A DNA stretch of 64,000 bases from a candidate division TM6 bacterium GW2011_GWE2_41_16 (GTDB taxonomy: Bacteria; Babelota; Babeliae; Babelales; Babelaceae), in NCBI GenBank assembly GCA_000996695.1, contig LCAT01000001.1, positions 59,754 through 123,753 of the forward strand, given 5' to 3'. The translations under genes were made by a program, and so were the position numbers. The first letter of the stretch is position 1, and each line of letters begins with the position of its first letter. The notes beneath the pieces were generated by a model. That model saw nothing but the letters and a program-made list of their open reading frames with translations. It searched no databases and had not been told where the DNA came from. This document shows, in pieces, positions 34,484 through 42,689 of the stretch.

Positions 34484-35614
34484 ATGACCAGAGAGACTTT
34501 CTCTACACGCATCAATCCCAAAGCACTCATCGTAGGAATTCAAACTCCTGAGAACTACAGCATTGATATAGAGTCCTATTTCGAAGAGTTCCGTAATTTG
34601 GTCGAAACAAATGGTATCGTCTATGACCACGAAGTGTATATGAAACTTCGTTCCATAGAACCATCAACCTTTATCACGAAAGGCAAGCTCACCGAGCTCA
34701 TCTGTTTGTGTGAAAAAGAAAACATCGAAGAAGTTGTTTTTTCTGAAGTGCTTAACACGCAACAAGTTAAAAATTTAAAAAAACTTCTTAAAGTTTCCGT
34801 CTTTGATAGAACCGAACTTATTTTGGAAATTTTCGAAAAAAATGCACTCTCTGCAGAAGGCAAACTTCAGGTTGAGCTTGCATGGCTGCAGCACAAAAAA
34901 GCACGCCTCGCAGGCCGTGGTATCGGCATGTCACAGCAAGCCGGGCATATTGGCGGACGCGGACCAGGCGAAACACAAAAAGAAAAAGAAACGCAGCACA
35001 TTGAATTGCACATTCTTAAAATCAAAAAAAATCTTGAGAGACTGAGCCAGGTTCGTGCAACACAGCGCAAACAAAGGCTGGGCACATCTACACCCCGTTT
35101 TTGTATTATCGGATACACCAATGCGGGCAAATCGAGCTTGCTCAATGCCCTCACTAAAAGCGATGTGCTCGCAGAGAATAAACTCTTTGCAACGCTTGAT
35201 ACCACCACTCGTGAACTTTTTATAGATGGCAAAAAAAAGGCTCTTATTTCGGACACGGTAGGATTTATACAACAACTTCCGCATTCACTCATTGAAGCGT
35301 TTAAATCAACCCTCGATGAGCTTGTGTATGCTCATTTGCTTATTCACGTCGTTGATAGCTCTAACAAAAATTGGCAACAGCATATTCGCGTGGTAACTAC
35401 CCTGCTCAAAGAAATGGGCCTTGAACAAAAACCTCTGTTCACCGTTTTTAATAAAATCGACCTTTTGAGCGAAGAAGAAAAACAAAAACTTCTGGTGCAA
35501 GCTCAAGAACATGCACCATTTTGCCTCGCATCCACGCTCAGCGATGCGGGTTTACAAGACTTACTGAGTTATTTGAGCTCATGGACCATGCCGCAGGAAA
35601 GCTCGCATGAGTAA
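34484..35614 (+). CDS. hflX: Ribosome-associated GTPase HflX
   Basis: From ATG 34484 the 376-aa product has the HflX N-terminal domain, the glycine-rich linker AGRGIGMSQQAGHIGGRGPG and the GTPase domain (GYTNAGKSS at 210-218, DTVGFIQQLPHSLIEAFKS, NKIDLL). HflX splits stalled or stressed 70S ribosomes. AAAGGT lies upstream of this ATG; the frame is open 12 codons earlier without a Shine-Dalgarno sequence. The 3' end overlaps uvrD by 8 nt. Confidence 0.95.
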   Translation: MTRETFSTRINPKALIVGIQTPENYSIDIESYFEEFRNLVETNGIVYDHEVYMKLRSIEPSTFITKGKLTELICLCEKENIEEVVFSEVLNTQQVKNLKKLLKVSVFDRTELILEIFEKNALSAEGKLQVELAWLQHKKARLAGRGIGMSQQAGHIGGRGPGETQKEKETQHIELHILKIKKNLERLSQVRATQRKQRLGTSTPRFCIIGYTNAGKSSLLNALTKSDVLAENKLFATLDTTTRELFIDGKKKALISDTVGFIQQLPHSLIEAFKSTLDELVYAHLLIHVVDSSNKNWQQHIRVVTTLLKEMGLEQKPLFTVFNKIDLLSEEEKQKLLVQAQEHAPFCLASTLSDAGLQDLLSYLSSWTMPQESSHE

Positions 35615-38036
35615 AGCAAAAGCCACTCAAGAAGACATTTTCGCTTCTCGATCTGAAGCTATTCGCCCAGATGATACGCACTTACTTTCATCTGGAAATG
35701 CGATTAACGAACACATTGATACACGTCGAAAAGGCGAATGCCTTAGTATCACGCTTAATGCCCAGCAACAGGTTGCAGCTCAAGAAAAAAATGGCATTTT
35801 TTTTGTATGCGCAGGTGCAGGCTCTGGTAAAACACGCATTATCACATCGCGCATTGTCAATTTGATTGAACAACATGGCGTTGCACCATCAAGCATTCTT
35901 GCGCTTACCTTTACCAACAAGGCCGCAAAAGAGATGGCGTCTCGCATTAAAGGTCATCTTGAGCAAACAAACAAAGGACTTCCGTTTATAGGCACGTTTC
36001 ACTCATACTGCCTTAATTTGCTTAAAAAATATTACTTTGCAGAACATCAAGCCACATTTAGTGTTATCGATGATGACGACCAAGAGCGTATAGTAAAAAA
36101 AATTATACAATCGTTTAGTCTCGAAAAAAGGGTAACCCCTCGAGCGGTTCTCTCACCCTTGTCATTACTTAAAAACGATTTAATAAACGGCACGGTCGAT
36201 CAAGCTCTTGAGCAAATCGATGACAAACTTATTCGCGATATAGCCTATCGTTACGAGCAAGAAAAACGCGCTATGAAATGTTTTGATTTTGACGATTTAC
36301 TTCTCGAAGCGCTTTTGTTGTTCAAAAAACACTCCATATGCAAAACCCTTCATCAAAACGCCATCACACATATTTTGATTGATGAGTACCAAGATACTAA
36401 TCGCATTCAACATGAACTCATCAAAGAGATGAGCATCAACAATCAAAAGCAGTGTATTCTTGATTCGTTATGCGCAGTGGGCGACGAAGATCAGTCTATT
36501 TATTCCTGGCGCGGCGCAACCATCGAAAATATTTTAAATCTTGAAAAAGACTTTCCTAAAATAAAGCGCGTTACTGTTGATCAAAATTATCGATCTACGC
36601 AACAAATATTGGCATGCGCAAATACCCTCATCGAACACAATGCCCTGCGTAACCCTAAAAAATTGTGGTCAGAAAACGACGTTCACGATTGTGTACGATG
36701 CATCGAATCTCAATCGGGGTATCAAGAATCAGATATCATTGCGTCATGTGTACAGACGCACAATAAAGCCTACACCGATCAATCAATAGCGGTATTATAT
36801 CGATCGCATTATCAATCGCGGTTGATTGAAGAAGCCCTTCTTAAAAAAAATATTCCCTACGTTATTATTGGCGGCATTCAGTTTTATCGGCGACAAGAAA
36901 TCAAGGACCTGTGCGCCTACGCTCGATTGGTTGTTAATCCTTTTGATCGCATTGCATTTGTACGTGCGCTTAACACACCTTCACGAGGTTTAGGCGAAAA
37001 AACTGAAGAGAGCATCACGACATTTTGGAACCAAAATCCCTTTGCAACCTGCAGCGAACTGATCGATTTAATAAAACAAAATAATATATTGAACGAAACA
37101 AAAGCCAAAGCATTACAATCATGGCGAGACCTTTGGTCATCGTTCACCCCCCAAAGCAACCCTAAAGATTTTTTTCAGGCTATCATTCAAAAAACCGCCT
37201 ATAAAAATTACCTGCATGATGCTTTTGAAAAAGAAGAGGCGGTAGCAAAAATTCAAAACATCGAAGAACTCGTTTCGTCACTCGACGATATGCAAAATAC
37301 CCTTACTACTCTCGAGGCCTTTGTCGAACATGTTGCCCTTATTGAAGAAAGCTCGCGAGACAAACAACAATCAACAAAAACGGTTAAACTCATGACCTTT
37401 CATGCGGCAAAGGGATTAGAGTTTGATTGCATTATCATCCCCGGACTCGAAGAAAATGTGATCCCGATATCAAGAGCATTGTATGATGCATCAGCAATCG
37501 AAGAAGAGCGAAGATTATTTTATGTTGGTATAACCAGGGCAAAAAAACATCTTCTTTTGTTGTACAGCCTTTCTCGTGTCATTTATGGCACCCTTCAAGA
37601 CCAGGTGTGCTCACGATTTTTAAAAGAAGTACCTCATGGATTGGCCCCACGAACATCAACCAAATTTTGGTCATACAGTTCACGTGATTCTTTTTTTGCC
37701 GAGTGGTTCAAGACACAGCCTTTGCAAAGTTCGTTTAGTGATTTCACTAAGCACGTCGCACGCAAAGTAACTCGCAGTTCTTCAATTAATGAAACACCAA
37801 AAATTGTCACACACAAAACTTCGTTTCATGCAAAAACAACAAAAAAAGAACCGGTATTCTTAGATCAAAAGAACCAAGTAAGCCCGTTCAAAAAGTTTGA
37901 TGCTGTGCAGCACGAAAGCTTTGGATGTGGCATTGTTGAAGTCGTTGAACAACGACCTGACGGATCAACCTGTTTGACCGTTAAGTTTGGCTCACAAAGC
38001 AAAAAAATACTCGCAAGCTTTGTTACTAAAATTTAG
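35607..38036 (+). CDS. uvrD: UvrD/PcrA-family DNA helicase with palindromic-element insert
   Basis: This 809-aa SF1 helicase carries all helicase motifs: CAGAGSGKTRII (Walker A, 68-79), LTFTNKAAKEMASRI, ILIDEYQDTN (Walker B), GDEDQSIYSWRGA, RSTQQIL, TFHAAKGLEFD and FYVGITRAKKHL. UvrD/PcrA unwinds DNA in excision and mismatch repair. The usual helicase starts near residue 48; here an extra N-terminal segment (residues 15-47) matches one found in the C11 protease at 51994 and looks like an inserted repeat. The C terminus (residues 770-809) fits the PcrA/UvrD tail. Start overlaps hflX. Confidence 0.94.
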   Translation: MSKAKATQEDIFASRSEAIRPDDTHLLSSGNAINEHIDTRRKGECLSITLNAQQQVAAQEKNGIFFVCAGAGSGKTRIITSRIVNLIEQHGVAPSSILALTFTNKAAKEMASRIKGHLEQTNKGLPFIGTFHSYCLNLLKKYYFAEHQATFSVIDDDDQERIVKKIIQSFSLEKRVTPRAVLSPLSLLKNDLINGTVDQALEQIDDKLIRDIAYRYEQEKRAMKCFDFDDLLLEALLLFKKHSICKTLHQNAITHILIDEYQDTNRIQHELIKEMSINNQKQCILDSLCAVGDEDQSIYSWRGATIENILNLEKDFPKIKRVTVDQNYRSTQQILACANTLIEHNALRNPKKLWSENDVHDCVRCIESQSGYQESDIIASCVQTHNKAYTDQSIAVLYRSHYQSRLIEEALLKKNIPYVIIGGIQFYRRQEIKDLCAYARLVVNPFDRIAFVRALNTPSRGLGEKTEESITTFWNQNPFATCSELIDLIKQNNILNETKAKALQSWRDLWSSFTPQSNPKDFFQAIIQKTAYKNYLHDAFEKEEAVAKIQNIEELVSSLDDMQNTLTTLEAFVEHVALIEESSRDKQQSTKTVKLMTFHAAKGLEFDCIIIPGLEENVIPISRALYDASAIEEERRLFYVGITRAKKHLLLLYSLSRVIYGTLQDQVCSRFLKEVPHGLAPRTSTKFWSYSSRDSFFAEWFKTQPLQSSFSDFTKHVARKVTRSSSINETPKIVTHKTSFHAKTTKKEPVFLDQKNQVSPFKKFDAVQHESFGCGIVEVVEQRPDGSTCLTVKFGSQSKKILASFVTKI
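35649..35747 (+). repeat. In-frame palindromic coding repeat (copy A, in uvrD)
   Basis: This 99-nt segment reads SEAIRPDDTHLLSSGNAINE onward to GEC. Compared without gaps with the copy at 53320-53415, about 65 of 90 nt agree. CCAGATGA and TCATCTGG inside it form an inverted repeat around a 13-nt loop; the end GGCGAATGCC mirrors GCTATTCGCC at the start. Confidence 0.8.
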
Positions 38037-38050
38037 AGACTTTTTAAACA

Positions 38051-38305
38051 TGAGGGCGCTGCCCTCAACCCGCAAACGCCCAGCGTTTGATCTGGTGATA
38101 AAATATTTTGCAATTTGTGGCATTGCATACATCATAAATACATGCGCAGCTTGAAAAGCGAGGAAAGAACGAAAAGGGTTTTACCTTTTCGTTCTTTCCT
38201 CGCTTACTAACGACAAATGTCGTGTCTTCAGCAATTTCTTATTTATATCTTCTGTCACCGGGTCGAGGGTTGATGACCCTCGCGGGTCAAAGGGCAGAGC
38301 CCTTG
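38051..38305. repeat. GC-rich palindrome-bounded composite element (copy 2)
   Basis: Left end TGAGGGCGCTGCCCTCAACC, then CGCAAACGCCCAGCGTTTGA and CTGGTGATA; a long perfect hairpin (22 bp stem, 38156-38177 with 38184-38205); right end GGTCGAGGGTTGATGACCCT and CGCGGGTCAAAGGGCAGAGC. The right end is the reverse complement of the left end of the copy at 26253, so the element has inverted ends. It begins 15 nt after uvrD and stops exactly at the stop codon of the next gene. Confidence 0.75.
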
Positions 38306-38773
38306 TTAGTTTACACTCGGCAATTTTTTATGGTGCCATTCTTTACCGCTGACTCTATTTTTCACTACAACATCACCAGACTTTTCAAACGTGAGCGTGT
38401 ATTTTCCGTTTTCGATGTCCGGTTCATCAAGAATAATCGACTTCCAATCCATGCCGTTAGCACTTGCCGGCTGATAATCAACAATATGCAACCCGCAAGA
38501 ATAACGCCTACCCTGAAACTCTTCGCGATCAATAATAAATCGCATAGGCAGGGGTTTGTCGTCCGGCCCCTTTTTCATGGGTTCAACGTTATCAAAATTT
38601 TTAAGCGGACAGGTTTGCCATGGCCGAAAAACCACATCCCATTTTTGATTCGATTCGTTTTTAATCTCAACTTCAGTTGCAGGATTAGCTGCAGAAATAA
38701 CTTCTTGAATTGCAGAAACAGTGCAGCTCATCAAAAGAAGTAGGCTCAACAAACAGTAGCATTGTGTCTTCAT
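38306..38773 (-). CDS. Secreted protein of unknown function
   Basis: The 155-aa product has a signal peptide (MKTQCYCLLSLLLLMSCTVS) and a beta-rich mature part (EVEIKNESNQKWDVVFRPWQ, TLTFEKSGDVVVKNRVSGK). It has two likely disulfide cysteines in the mature domain (CPLKNF, SCGLHI). The general plan recalls the secreted tandem family at 14.7-16.3 kb, but no residue pattern proves it. AAAGGA precedes the ATG. Its stop codon touches the composite repeat. Confidence 0.7.
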   Translation of the reverse strand: MKTQCYCLLSLLLLMSCTVSAIQEVISAANPATEVEIKNESNQKWDVVFRPWQTCPLKNFDNVEPMKKGPDDKPLPMRFIIDREEFQGRRYSCGLHIVDYQPASANGMDWKSIILDEPDIENGKYTLTFEKSGDVVVKNRVSGKEWHHKKLPSVN

Positions 38774-38886
38774 AATTCATTCCTTTATTTTGGATTTATA
38801 CGACTATACTTCTTTATTTAGTGTGCATTTTTGCATGCACAAAAATCAATAATCGATTTATTTTTTGCTTTTTGCACAGATCTGCG

Positions 38887-38915
38887 TTGACCGTATTACA
38901 CACGCTTGCTATTCT
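38887..38915 (+). promoter_or_regulatory. Predicted promoter of tRNA-Leu(CAA)
   Basis: TTGACC (38887-38892), 17-bp spacer, TATTCT (38910-38915); transcription would start about a dozen nucleotides upstream of the tRNA. Confidence 0.55.
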
Positions 38916-38933
38916 AGAATTATTGATCTTTTC

Positions 38934-39020
38934 GCCGGGGTGGCGAAATCGGTAGACGCACGGGACTCAAAATCCCGCGGTAGCAATATCGTGTCGGTTC
39001 GAGTCCGACCCCCGGCACCA
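38934..39020 (+). tRNA. tRNA-Leu (anticodon CAA)
   Basis: An 87-nt type-II tRNA with acceptor stem GCCGGGG / CCCCGGC, a D arm (GGCGAAATCGGTAGACGC), anticodon stem CGGGA / TCCCG with loop CTCAAAA (anticodon CAA), a long variable arm, T arm GGTTCGAGTCC and encoded CCA at 39018-39020. Reads UUG codons. Confidence 0.93.
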
Positions 39021-39117
39021 GCCTTCGCTTCTGCCTATGCTACGGTGGTCGAGTAAGAGCGGCTACGGCTGGCAAGCCCGGCCGTCGCCAAAGGCTATGG
39101 CCGACAGGCAACTTTCT
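39021..39117 (+). repeat. Post-tRNA-Leu repeat module (copy 1)
   Basis: About 97 bp after the tRNA CCA (GCCTTCGCTTCTGCCTATGC, and later GTCGCCAAAGGCTATGGCCG, ending GACAGGCAACTTT). A copy with about 90% identity follows the second tRNA-Leu at 39618. It contains small GC-rich hairpins. Confidence 0.8.
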
Positions 39118-39148
39118 TATACGTAAAAAAATAACCACGGAGATAGCC

Positions 39149-39508
39149 ATGAAAACTCAGGATTGCATTTTTTGCAAAATTATCGCAAAACAAGCTCCTG
39201 CCGATATTATCATGGAAACAGACACGCTCATCGTGATCAAAGATCTCAATCCTGTCGCTGCAATACACTATCTGATTATCCCCAAAGAACATATCGTTGA
39301 TATCACATCAATGACCGATCAGCAAACACAAATCGGTGCAGACATTTTTGCATGTGCCAACGTGTTAGCCAATCGCGAAAAAATCATGAACAGTTTTAAG
39401 CTTGCGATCAACAACGGATACGATGCGGGTCAGAGAGTGTTTCACCTGCATGCACACTTTATTGCGGGTTTCGGTGAAACAGTTTTAAACAAAACATACG
39501 GCATTTAA
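39149..39508 (+). CDS. HIT-family nucleotide-binding protein
   Basis: This 119-aa histidine-triad protein has CIFC (residues 6-9) and the catalytic motif HLHAHFIAG (H99-x-H101-x-H103). HIT enzymes hydrolyse AMP-linked substrates such as adenosine phosphoramidates; the HINT subgroup has the CxxC. ACGGAG precedes the ATG. Lies between two tRNA-Leu genes with a repeat module before and after. Confidence 0.92.
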   Translation: MKTQDCIFCKIIAKQAPADIIMETDTLIVIKDLNPVAAIHYLIIPKEHIVDITSMTDQQTQIGADIFACANVLANREKIMNSFKLAINNGYDAGQRVFHLHAHFIAGFGETVLNKTYGI

Positions 39509-39530
39509 GTTTTTGACATGTATAAAGTAT

Positions 39531-39617
39531 GCCGGGGTGGCGAAATTGGTAGACGCGCAGGTCTCAGAAGCCTGTGGAAGAAATTCTGTGTCGGTTCGAG
39601 TCCGGTCCCCGGCACCA
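39531..39617 (+). tRNA. tRNA-Leu (anticodon CAG)
   Basis: An 87-nt type-II tRNA: acceptor GCCGGGG / CCCCGGC, D arm GGCGAAATTGGTAGACGC, anticodon stem CAGGT / GCCTG with loop CTCAGAA (anticodon CAG), variable arm, T arm GGTTCGAGTCC, CCA encoded. Reads CUG codons. Differs from the CAA gene at the anticodon stem and variable arm. Confidence 0.93.
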
Positions 39618-39718
39618 GCCTTCGCCTCTGCCTATGCTATGATGATCGAGCAAAGGCGGCTACGGCTGGCAAGCTCGGCCGTCGCCAAAGGCTATGGCCG
39701 ACAGGCAACTTTTTTTAT
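39618..39718 (+). repeat. Post-tRNA-Leu repeat module (copy 2)
   Basis: Second copy of the module, starting GCCTTCGCCTCTGCCTATGC and ending GACAGGCAACTTTTTTATAT. Differs from the first copy at only a few positions. Confidence 0.8.
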
Positions 39719-39765
39719 ATATTGAGCACAAGCGAAAAAAGTTAAAAACAACTTCAAAAAGTGCG

Positions 39766-39794
39766 TTGACAAAGTGCCCTCACCACGGTAATTT
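39766..39794 (+). promoter_or_regulatory. Predicted promoter of tRNA-Gly
   Basis: A near-consensus pair: TTGACA (39766-39771), 17 bp, TAATTT (39789-39794), about 50 nt upstream of the tRNA. Confidence 0.55.
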
Positions 39795-39843
39795 GAATTG
39801 CATCGATGATATAAAAAAATGTTCTTTGAGTTTAAGTTCGTAC

Positions 39844-39919
39844 GCGGGAATAGCTCAGCTGGTAGAGCGTTGCCTTGCCATGGCAAAGGTCGCGGGTTCG
39901 AATCCCGTTTCCCGCTCCA
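39844..39919 (+). tRNA. tRNA-Gly (anticodon GCC)
   Basis: A 76-nt tRNA: acceptor GCGGGAA / TTCCCGC, D arm GCTCAGCTGGTAGAGC, anticodon stem TTGCC / GGCAA with loop TTGCCAT (anticodon GCC), T arm GGGTTCGAATCCC, CCA encoded at 39917-39919. A T-run follows. Confidence 0.95.
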
Positions 39920-39995
39920 ATTTTTTTATAGTGGCAAAAGCCATATTTTTCTTACTATCTCTGTGTTACGATTAAACACGTCAAACATATCCGTC

Positions 39996-40094
39996 GGTTT
40001 ATAGCAAGATTCACTTAGATATACACTCCAACATTGCTATCTAGACAGATAATCAATGAGCAAATTAGTGTAAGTCAAAATGGCGAACGCCATA
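39996..40094 (-). repeat. Intergenic ~105-bp repeat copy (reverse orientation)
   Basis: On the minus strand it starts ATGGCGTTCGCCAT, continues TTTGACTTACACTAATTTGC and ends TCTAAGTGAATCTTGCTATA. Most similar to the copy at 32290. A fragment of the head (GTGGCAAAAGCCATATT) also sits at 39931. Confidence 0.75.
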
Positions 40095-40134
40095 TTTTTT
40101 TCATTTTTTGTTAAAAAATTAGGGGCCACCCAAC

Positions 40135-40830
40135 ATGAAATCACTTGTCCAAGAAGCTTCTTCTCTAGCAAAAGCTATAGAGGCCGCATGGCAGCATGCC
40201 GACAAACCACAAGAATTTTCCGTTCGCATTTTGCAATACCCTACAAAAAATTTTCTCGGGCTTACCAAGCTCTCAGCAAAAATTGCGATCTTCTTTGATG
40301 ATCAAAAAGCTGTTCAATCAGCTCAGCATGATAAAAAAAGAGCTCCGCAAAAAGATCAGCGCCCTCAGATTACCGCTCAACCGCAAAGAACTCAGCCAAA
40401 AATAGATAGACCAAAATTTGCAGAAAAGCCTGCATCGGCGCCACAACGATCTGTTCAACCTCCTGTTCAAAAAAATATTCAGCCACTGCAACAAGAAAAA
40501 AGCGCTCAACCTTTACCCCAAGAAAAAAGTGCCTATGCACAATCATCAGTTGAACGTGCGCCACAGTGGAACAATGAACATATTGAAGCTGCACGCGCAT
40601 GGACAAACACGGTTCTTGGGTATATCGATCAACAAAGTAATAGCTTTACCGTCACGCACGAAAAAATGACGCTTAAAGTTCTGTTTAAACAGCAGATCAT
40701 TGGGCCAAGCAAAGAAAGCAGCCAAGAGCGCAGAGTACTTGCAAACTTCTCAATACTGCTTATGACCACACTCAAAAAACAGTTCCGCACGTCGCTCCGA
40801 GGCCATAAAATACTTTTTTCGCATCAGTAG
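40135..40830 (+). CDS. jag: Jag/KhpB-like protein with degenerate C-terminal domain
   Basis: Residues 1-55 match the Jag_N domain (SLAKAIEAAWQHADKPQEFS, then NFLGLTKLSAKIAIFF). A Gln/Pro/Lys-rich disordered linker (60-150) follows. Residues 155-231 occupy the KH-domain position, but there is no GxxG loop and no R3H motif (RxxxH) after it. Typical Jag is Jag_N-KH-R3H. It lies six nucleotides before mnmE, as in many genomes where yidC-jag-mnmE are adjacent; yidC here is 14 kb away. Likely an altered RNA-binding protein that may pair with KhpA (inference). Confidence 0.75.
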   Translation: MKSLVQEASSLAKAIEAAWQHADKPQEFSVRILQYPTKNFLGLTKLSAKIAIFFDDQKAVQSAQHDKKRAPQKDQRPQITAQPQRTQPKIDRPKFAEKPASAPQRSVQPPVQKNIQPLQQEKSAQPLPQEKSAYAQSSVERAPQWNNEHIEAARAWTNTVLGYIDQQSNSFTVTHEKMTLKVLFKQQIIGPSKESSQERRVLANFSILLMTTLKKQFRTSLRGHKILFSHQ

Positions 40831-40836
40831 ACCATC

Positions 40837-42222
40837 ATGGACGGCCAAACAATCATAGCTCTTGCGACACCACAAGGTTGCGGCGCGCTTGCGCTTATAC
40901 GAGCAAGTGGCACCAATGTGCGCGCACAAGTTGCACGCATGGCGCAGTTGGTTGGCAAAAAGAATCTTACAGATGTCGTATCGCATACCGTTCATTTGGG
41001 CTATGTAGTTGATGATCACAAGAATCACATTGACCAGGTCATGTTCACCGTTATGGATGCACCGCGCACCTTTACCGGTGAGTCGAGCATCGAGATATCA
41101 TGCCACAACAATCCGTTTATTATCGAAGCAATCATTCAACAAGGCTTACGCGTTGGCATGCGCCTTGCGCGCCCAGGCGAGTTTAGTCAACGAGCTTTTG
41201 AGCATGGGAAGATTAATCTTCTACAGGCTGAAGCCATAAATGAACTCATTAACGCTCAAACGCAAACTGCTCTCAAAATGGCTCTTGCTCAAGTTGAGGG
41301 CTCTTTATCGAGCTATGTTTTGGGCATAGAACAAGCGCTGTTACAAACACTTGCATACGCTGAAGCAAGCTTTGAATTTTTAGAACAAGAGCACGACTTT
41401 GCGCCTGTTATAATCGAGCGCTTACGCGCAATCATCACAGAACTCGATACACTCAAAAAAAAATACGCTCACGAGCACATCATCCGAGAGGGCATAAAAA
41501 TTGCGCTCATCGGTACCGTGAACGCAGGCAAGTCCTCGCTCTTTAATGCCCTATTGGGCGAAAATCGGGCTATTGTATCTAACATCCCTGGCACCACACG
41601 AGACACGATAAGCGCATCACGATTCAGTAATGGACAGTTCTGGACCTATATCGACACGGCAGGTATACGAATCAGCGAAAATAGCATCGAGCAGGAAGGC
41701 ATAAAAAGGTCATACCAAGCAGCTGCTCAGGCTGATATGGTAATTCTTGCCATAGACGGATCAACACCGCTGCAGCCACAACTTCAAGATTTGCTTAAAG
41801 ATTTGGTTAAAAAATACGAATCAAAACTTATTGTGGTACTCACAAAAACAGACCTTGACCCACAGCTCAACCCCCAAGACATTAAAAAATTACTTGATCT
41901 TATACATGAACCCATTACGGTCAGTTCGCATACCACACACGGCCTGAATCAATTAAAAACAAAAATTACCGCCATAGCTCGTGAAATAATCAGTAAGGCT
42001 CAGTCACCATTTTTGTTGTCAAAACGACAAATGGATCTTTTGGATAATCTCAACATGCACTTACAAAAAGTTATGCCACTACTCGAACATAAGCCGGTGT
42101 TGTACGAACTTGTTGCGCACGAGCTTAAATCAGCACTCGAGTCTCTCTCGGATCTCAGTGGCAAGAGCATTAGTGAGCGCACCATACAACAAGTGTTTGA
42201 AACGTTCTGTGTGGGTAAATAG
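40837..42222 (+). CDS. mnmE: tRNA modification GTPase MnmE
   Basis: The 461-aa enzyme works with MnmG to make 5-carboxymethylaminomethyluridine at wobble U34. N-terminal folate-binding domain (APRTFTGESSIEISCHNNPF), helical domain, inserted G domain (GTVNAGKSS at 226-234, DTAGIR, TKTD) and the C-terminal CxGK (CVGK, 458-461) with its redox-linked cysteine. No strong Shine-Dalgarno; probably coupled to jag. Confidence 0.96.
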   Translation: MDGQTIIALATPQGCGALALIRASGTNVRAQVARMAQLVGKKNLTDVVSHTVHLGYVVDDHKNHIDQVMFTVMDAPRTFTGESSIEISCHNNPFIIEAIIQQGLRVGMRLARPGEFSQRAFEHGKINLLQAEAINELINAQTQTALKMALAQVEGSLSSYVLGIEQALLQTLAYAEASFEFLEQEHDFAPVIIERLRAIITELDTLKKKYAHEHIIREGIKIALIGTVNAGKSSLFNALLGENRAIVSNIPGTTRDTISASRFSNGQFWTYIDTAGIRISENSIEQEGIKRSYQAAAQADMVILAIDGSTPLQPQLQDLLKDLVKKYESKLIVVLTKTDLDPQLNPQDIKKLLDLIHEPITVSSHTTHGLNQLKTKITAIAREIISKAQSPFLLSKRQMDLLDNLNMHLQKVMPLLEHKPVLYELVAHELKSALESLSDLSGKSISERTIQQVFETFCVGK

Positions 42223-42265
42223 AAAAGCGGTCGAGATAGAAATGTCTATCTCGACCGCTTTTTTT
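42223..42265. terminator. Bidirectional terminator after mnmE
   Basis: A perfect 18-bp stem (AAAAGCGGTCGAGATAGA with its complement) and a 4-nt loop, followed by a T-run. It also lies at the 3' end of the convergent minus-strand gene at 42333. Confidence 0.92.
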
Positions 42266-42332
42266 CTGGCTTTAGTAGTCAAAACTTATGCTCGGCTTTT
42301 TCAAAAACAAACACCATACCTGTATTTCAGTT

Positions 42333-42689
42333 TTATAAAAGGTCTACGAGTTTTCGAGCCATAGTTCTGAGCAATTTTTTCTCTTCTATATTCAAAGCGG
42401 GGTCTTGCAGGCCATCGAGTAACATGCGTTTTTTAAATGAATCCACCTTGCTGCGATCATATTTTCGACTTCTTTTCAATGCAGAAATAACACCCAGCTC
42501 ATTTACCACGGCCTGAATGTTTCCTGCTAATTGGTTAAGTGCTAATGCAACTTCTGAAGATGCAATGTGGGCGTTAACATTATTGTTAATGACGCGTATT
42601 GCAACTGGTTCTCCCAACCACACATTCATGGCCTGCACTGAACAACTGAGAATAAGCAAAGAAAACGAAAAAATGGTAAACAACTTCAT
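42333..42689 (-). CDS. Small secreted protein of unknown function
   Basis: From ATG 42689 (AGAGG upstream) the product has 118 aa, with a signal peptide (MKLFTIFSFSLLILSCSVQA) that could instead be a lipobox (LILSC). The mature part has a helical region (ALALNQLAGNIQAVVNELG) and a basic segment (LKRSRKYDRSKVDSFKKR). No family recognised. Confidence 0.65.
   Translation of the reverse strand: MKLFTIFSFSLLILSCSVQAMNVWLGEPVAIRVINNNVNAHIASSEVALALNQLAGNIQAVVNELGVISALKRSRKYDRSKVDSFKKRMLLDGLQDPALNIEEKKLLRTMARKLVDLL

Noticed and set aside
38865..39056. 63-codon frame across tRNA-Leu(CAA)
   Set aside because: It reads through the tRNA and the module after it; similar frames occur at the second tRNA-Leu for the same reason.
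39513..39518. TTGACA as promoter of tRNA-Leu(CAG)
   Set aside because: It lies only about 13 nt from the tRNA 5' end, too close for a -35 box.
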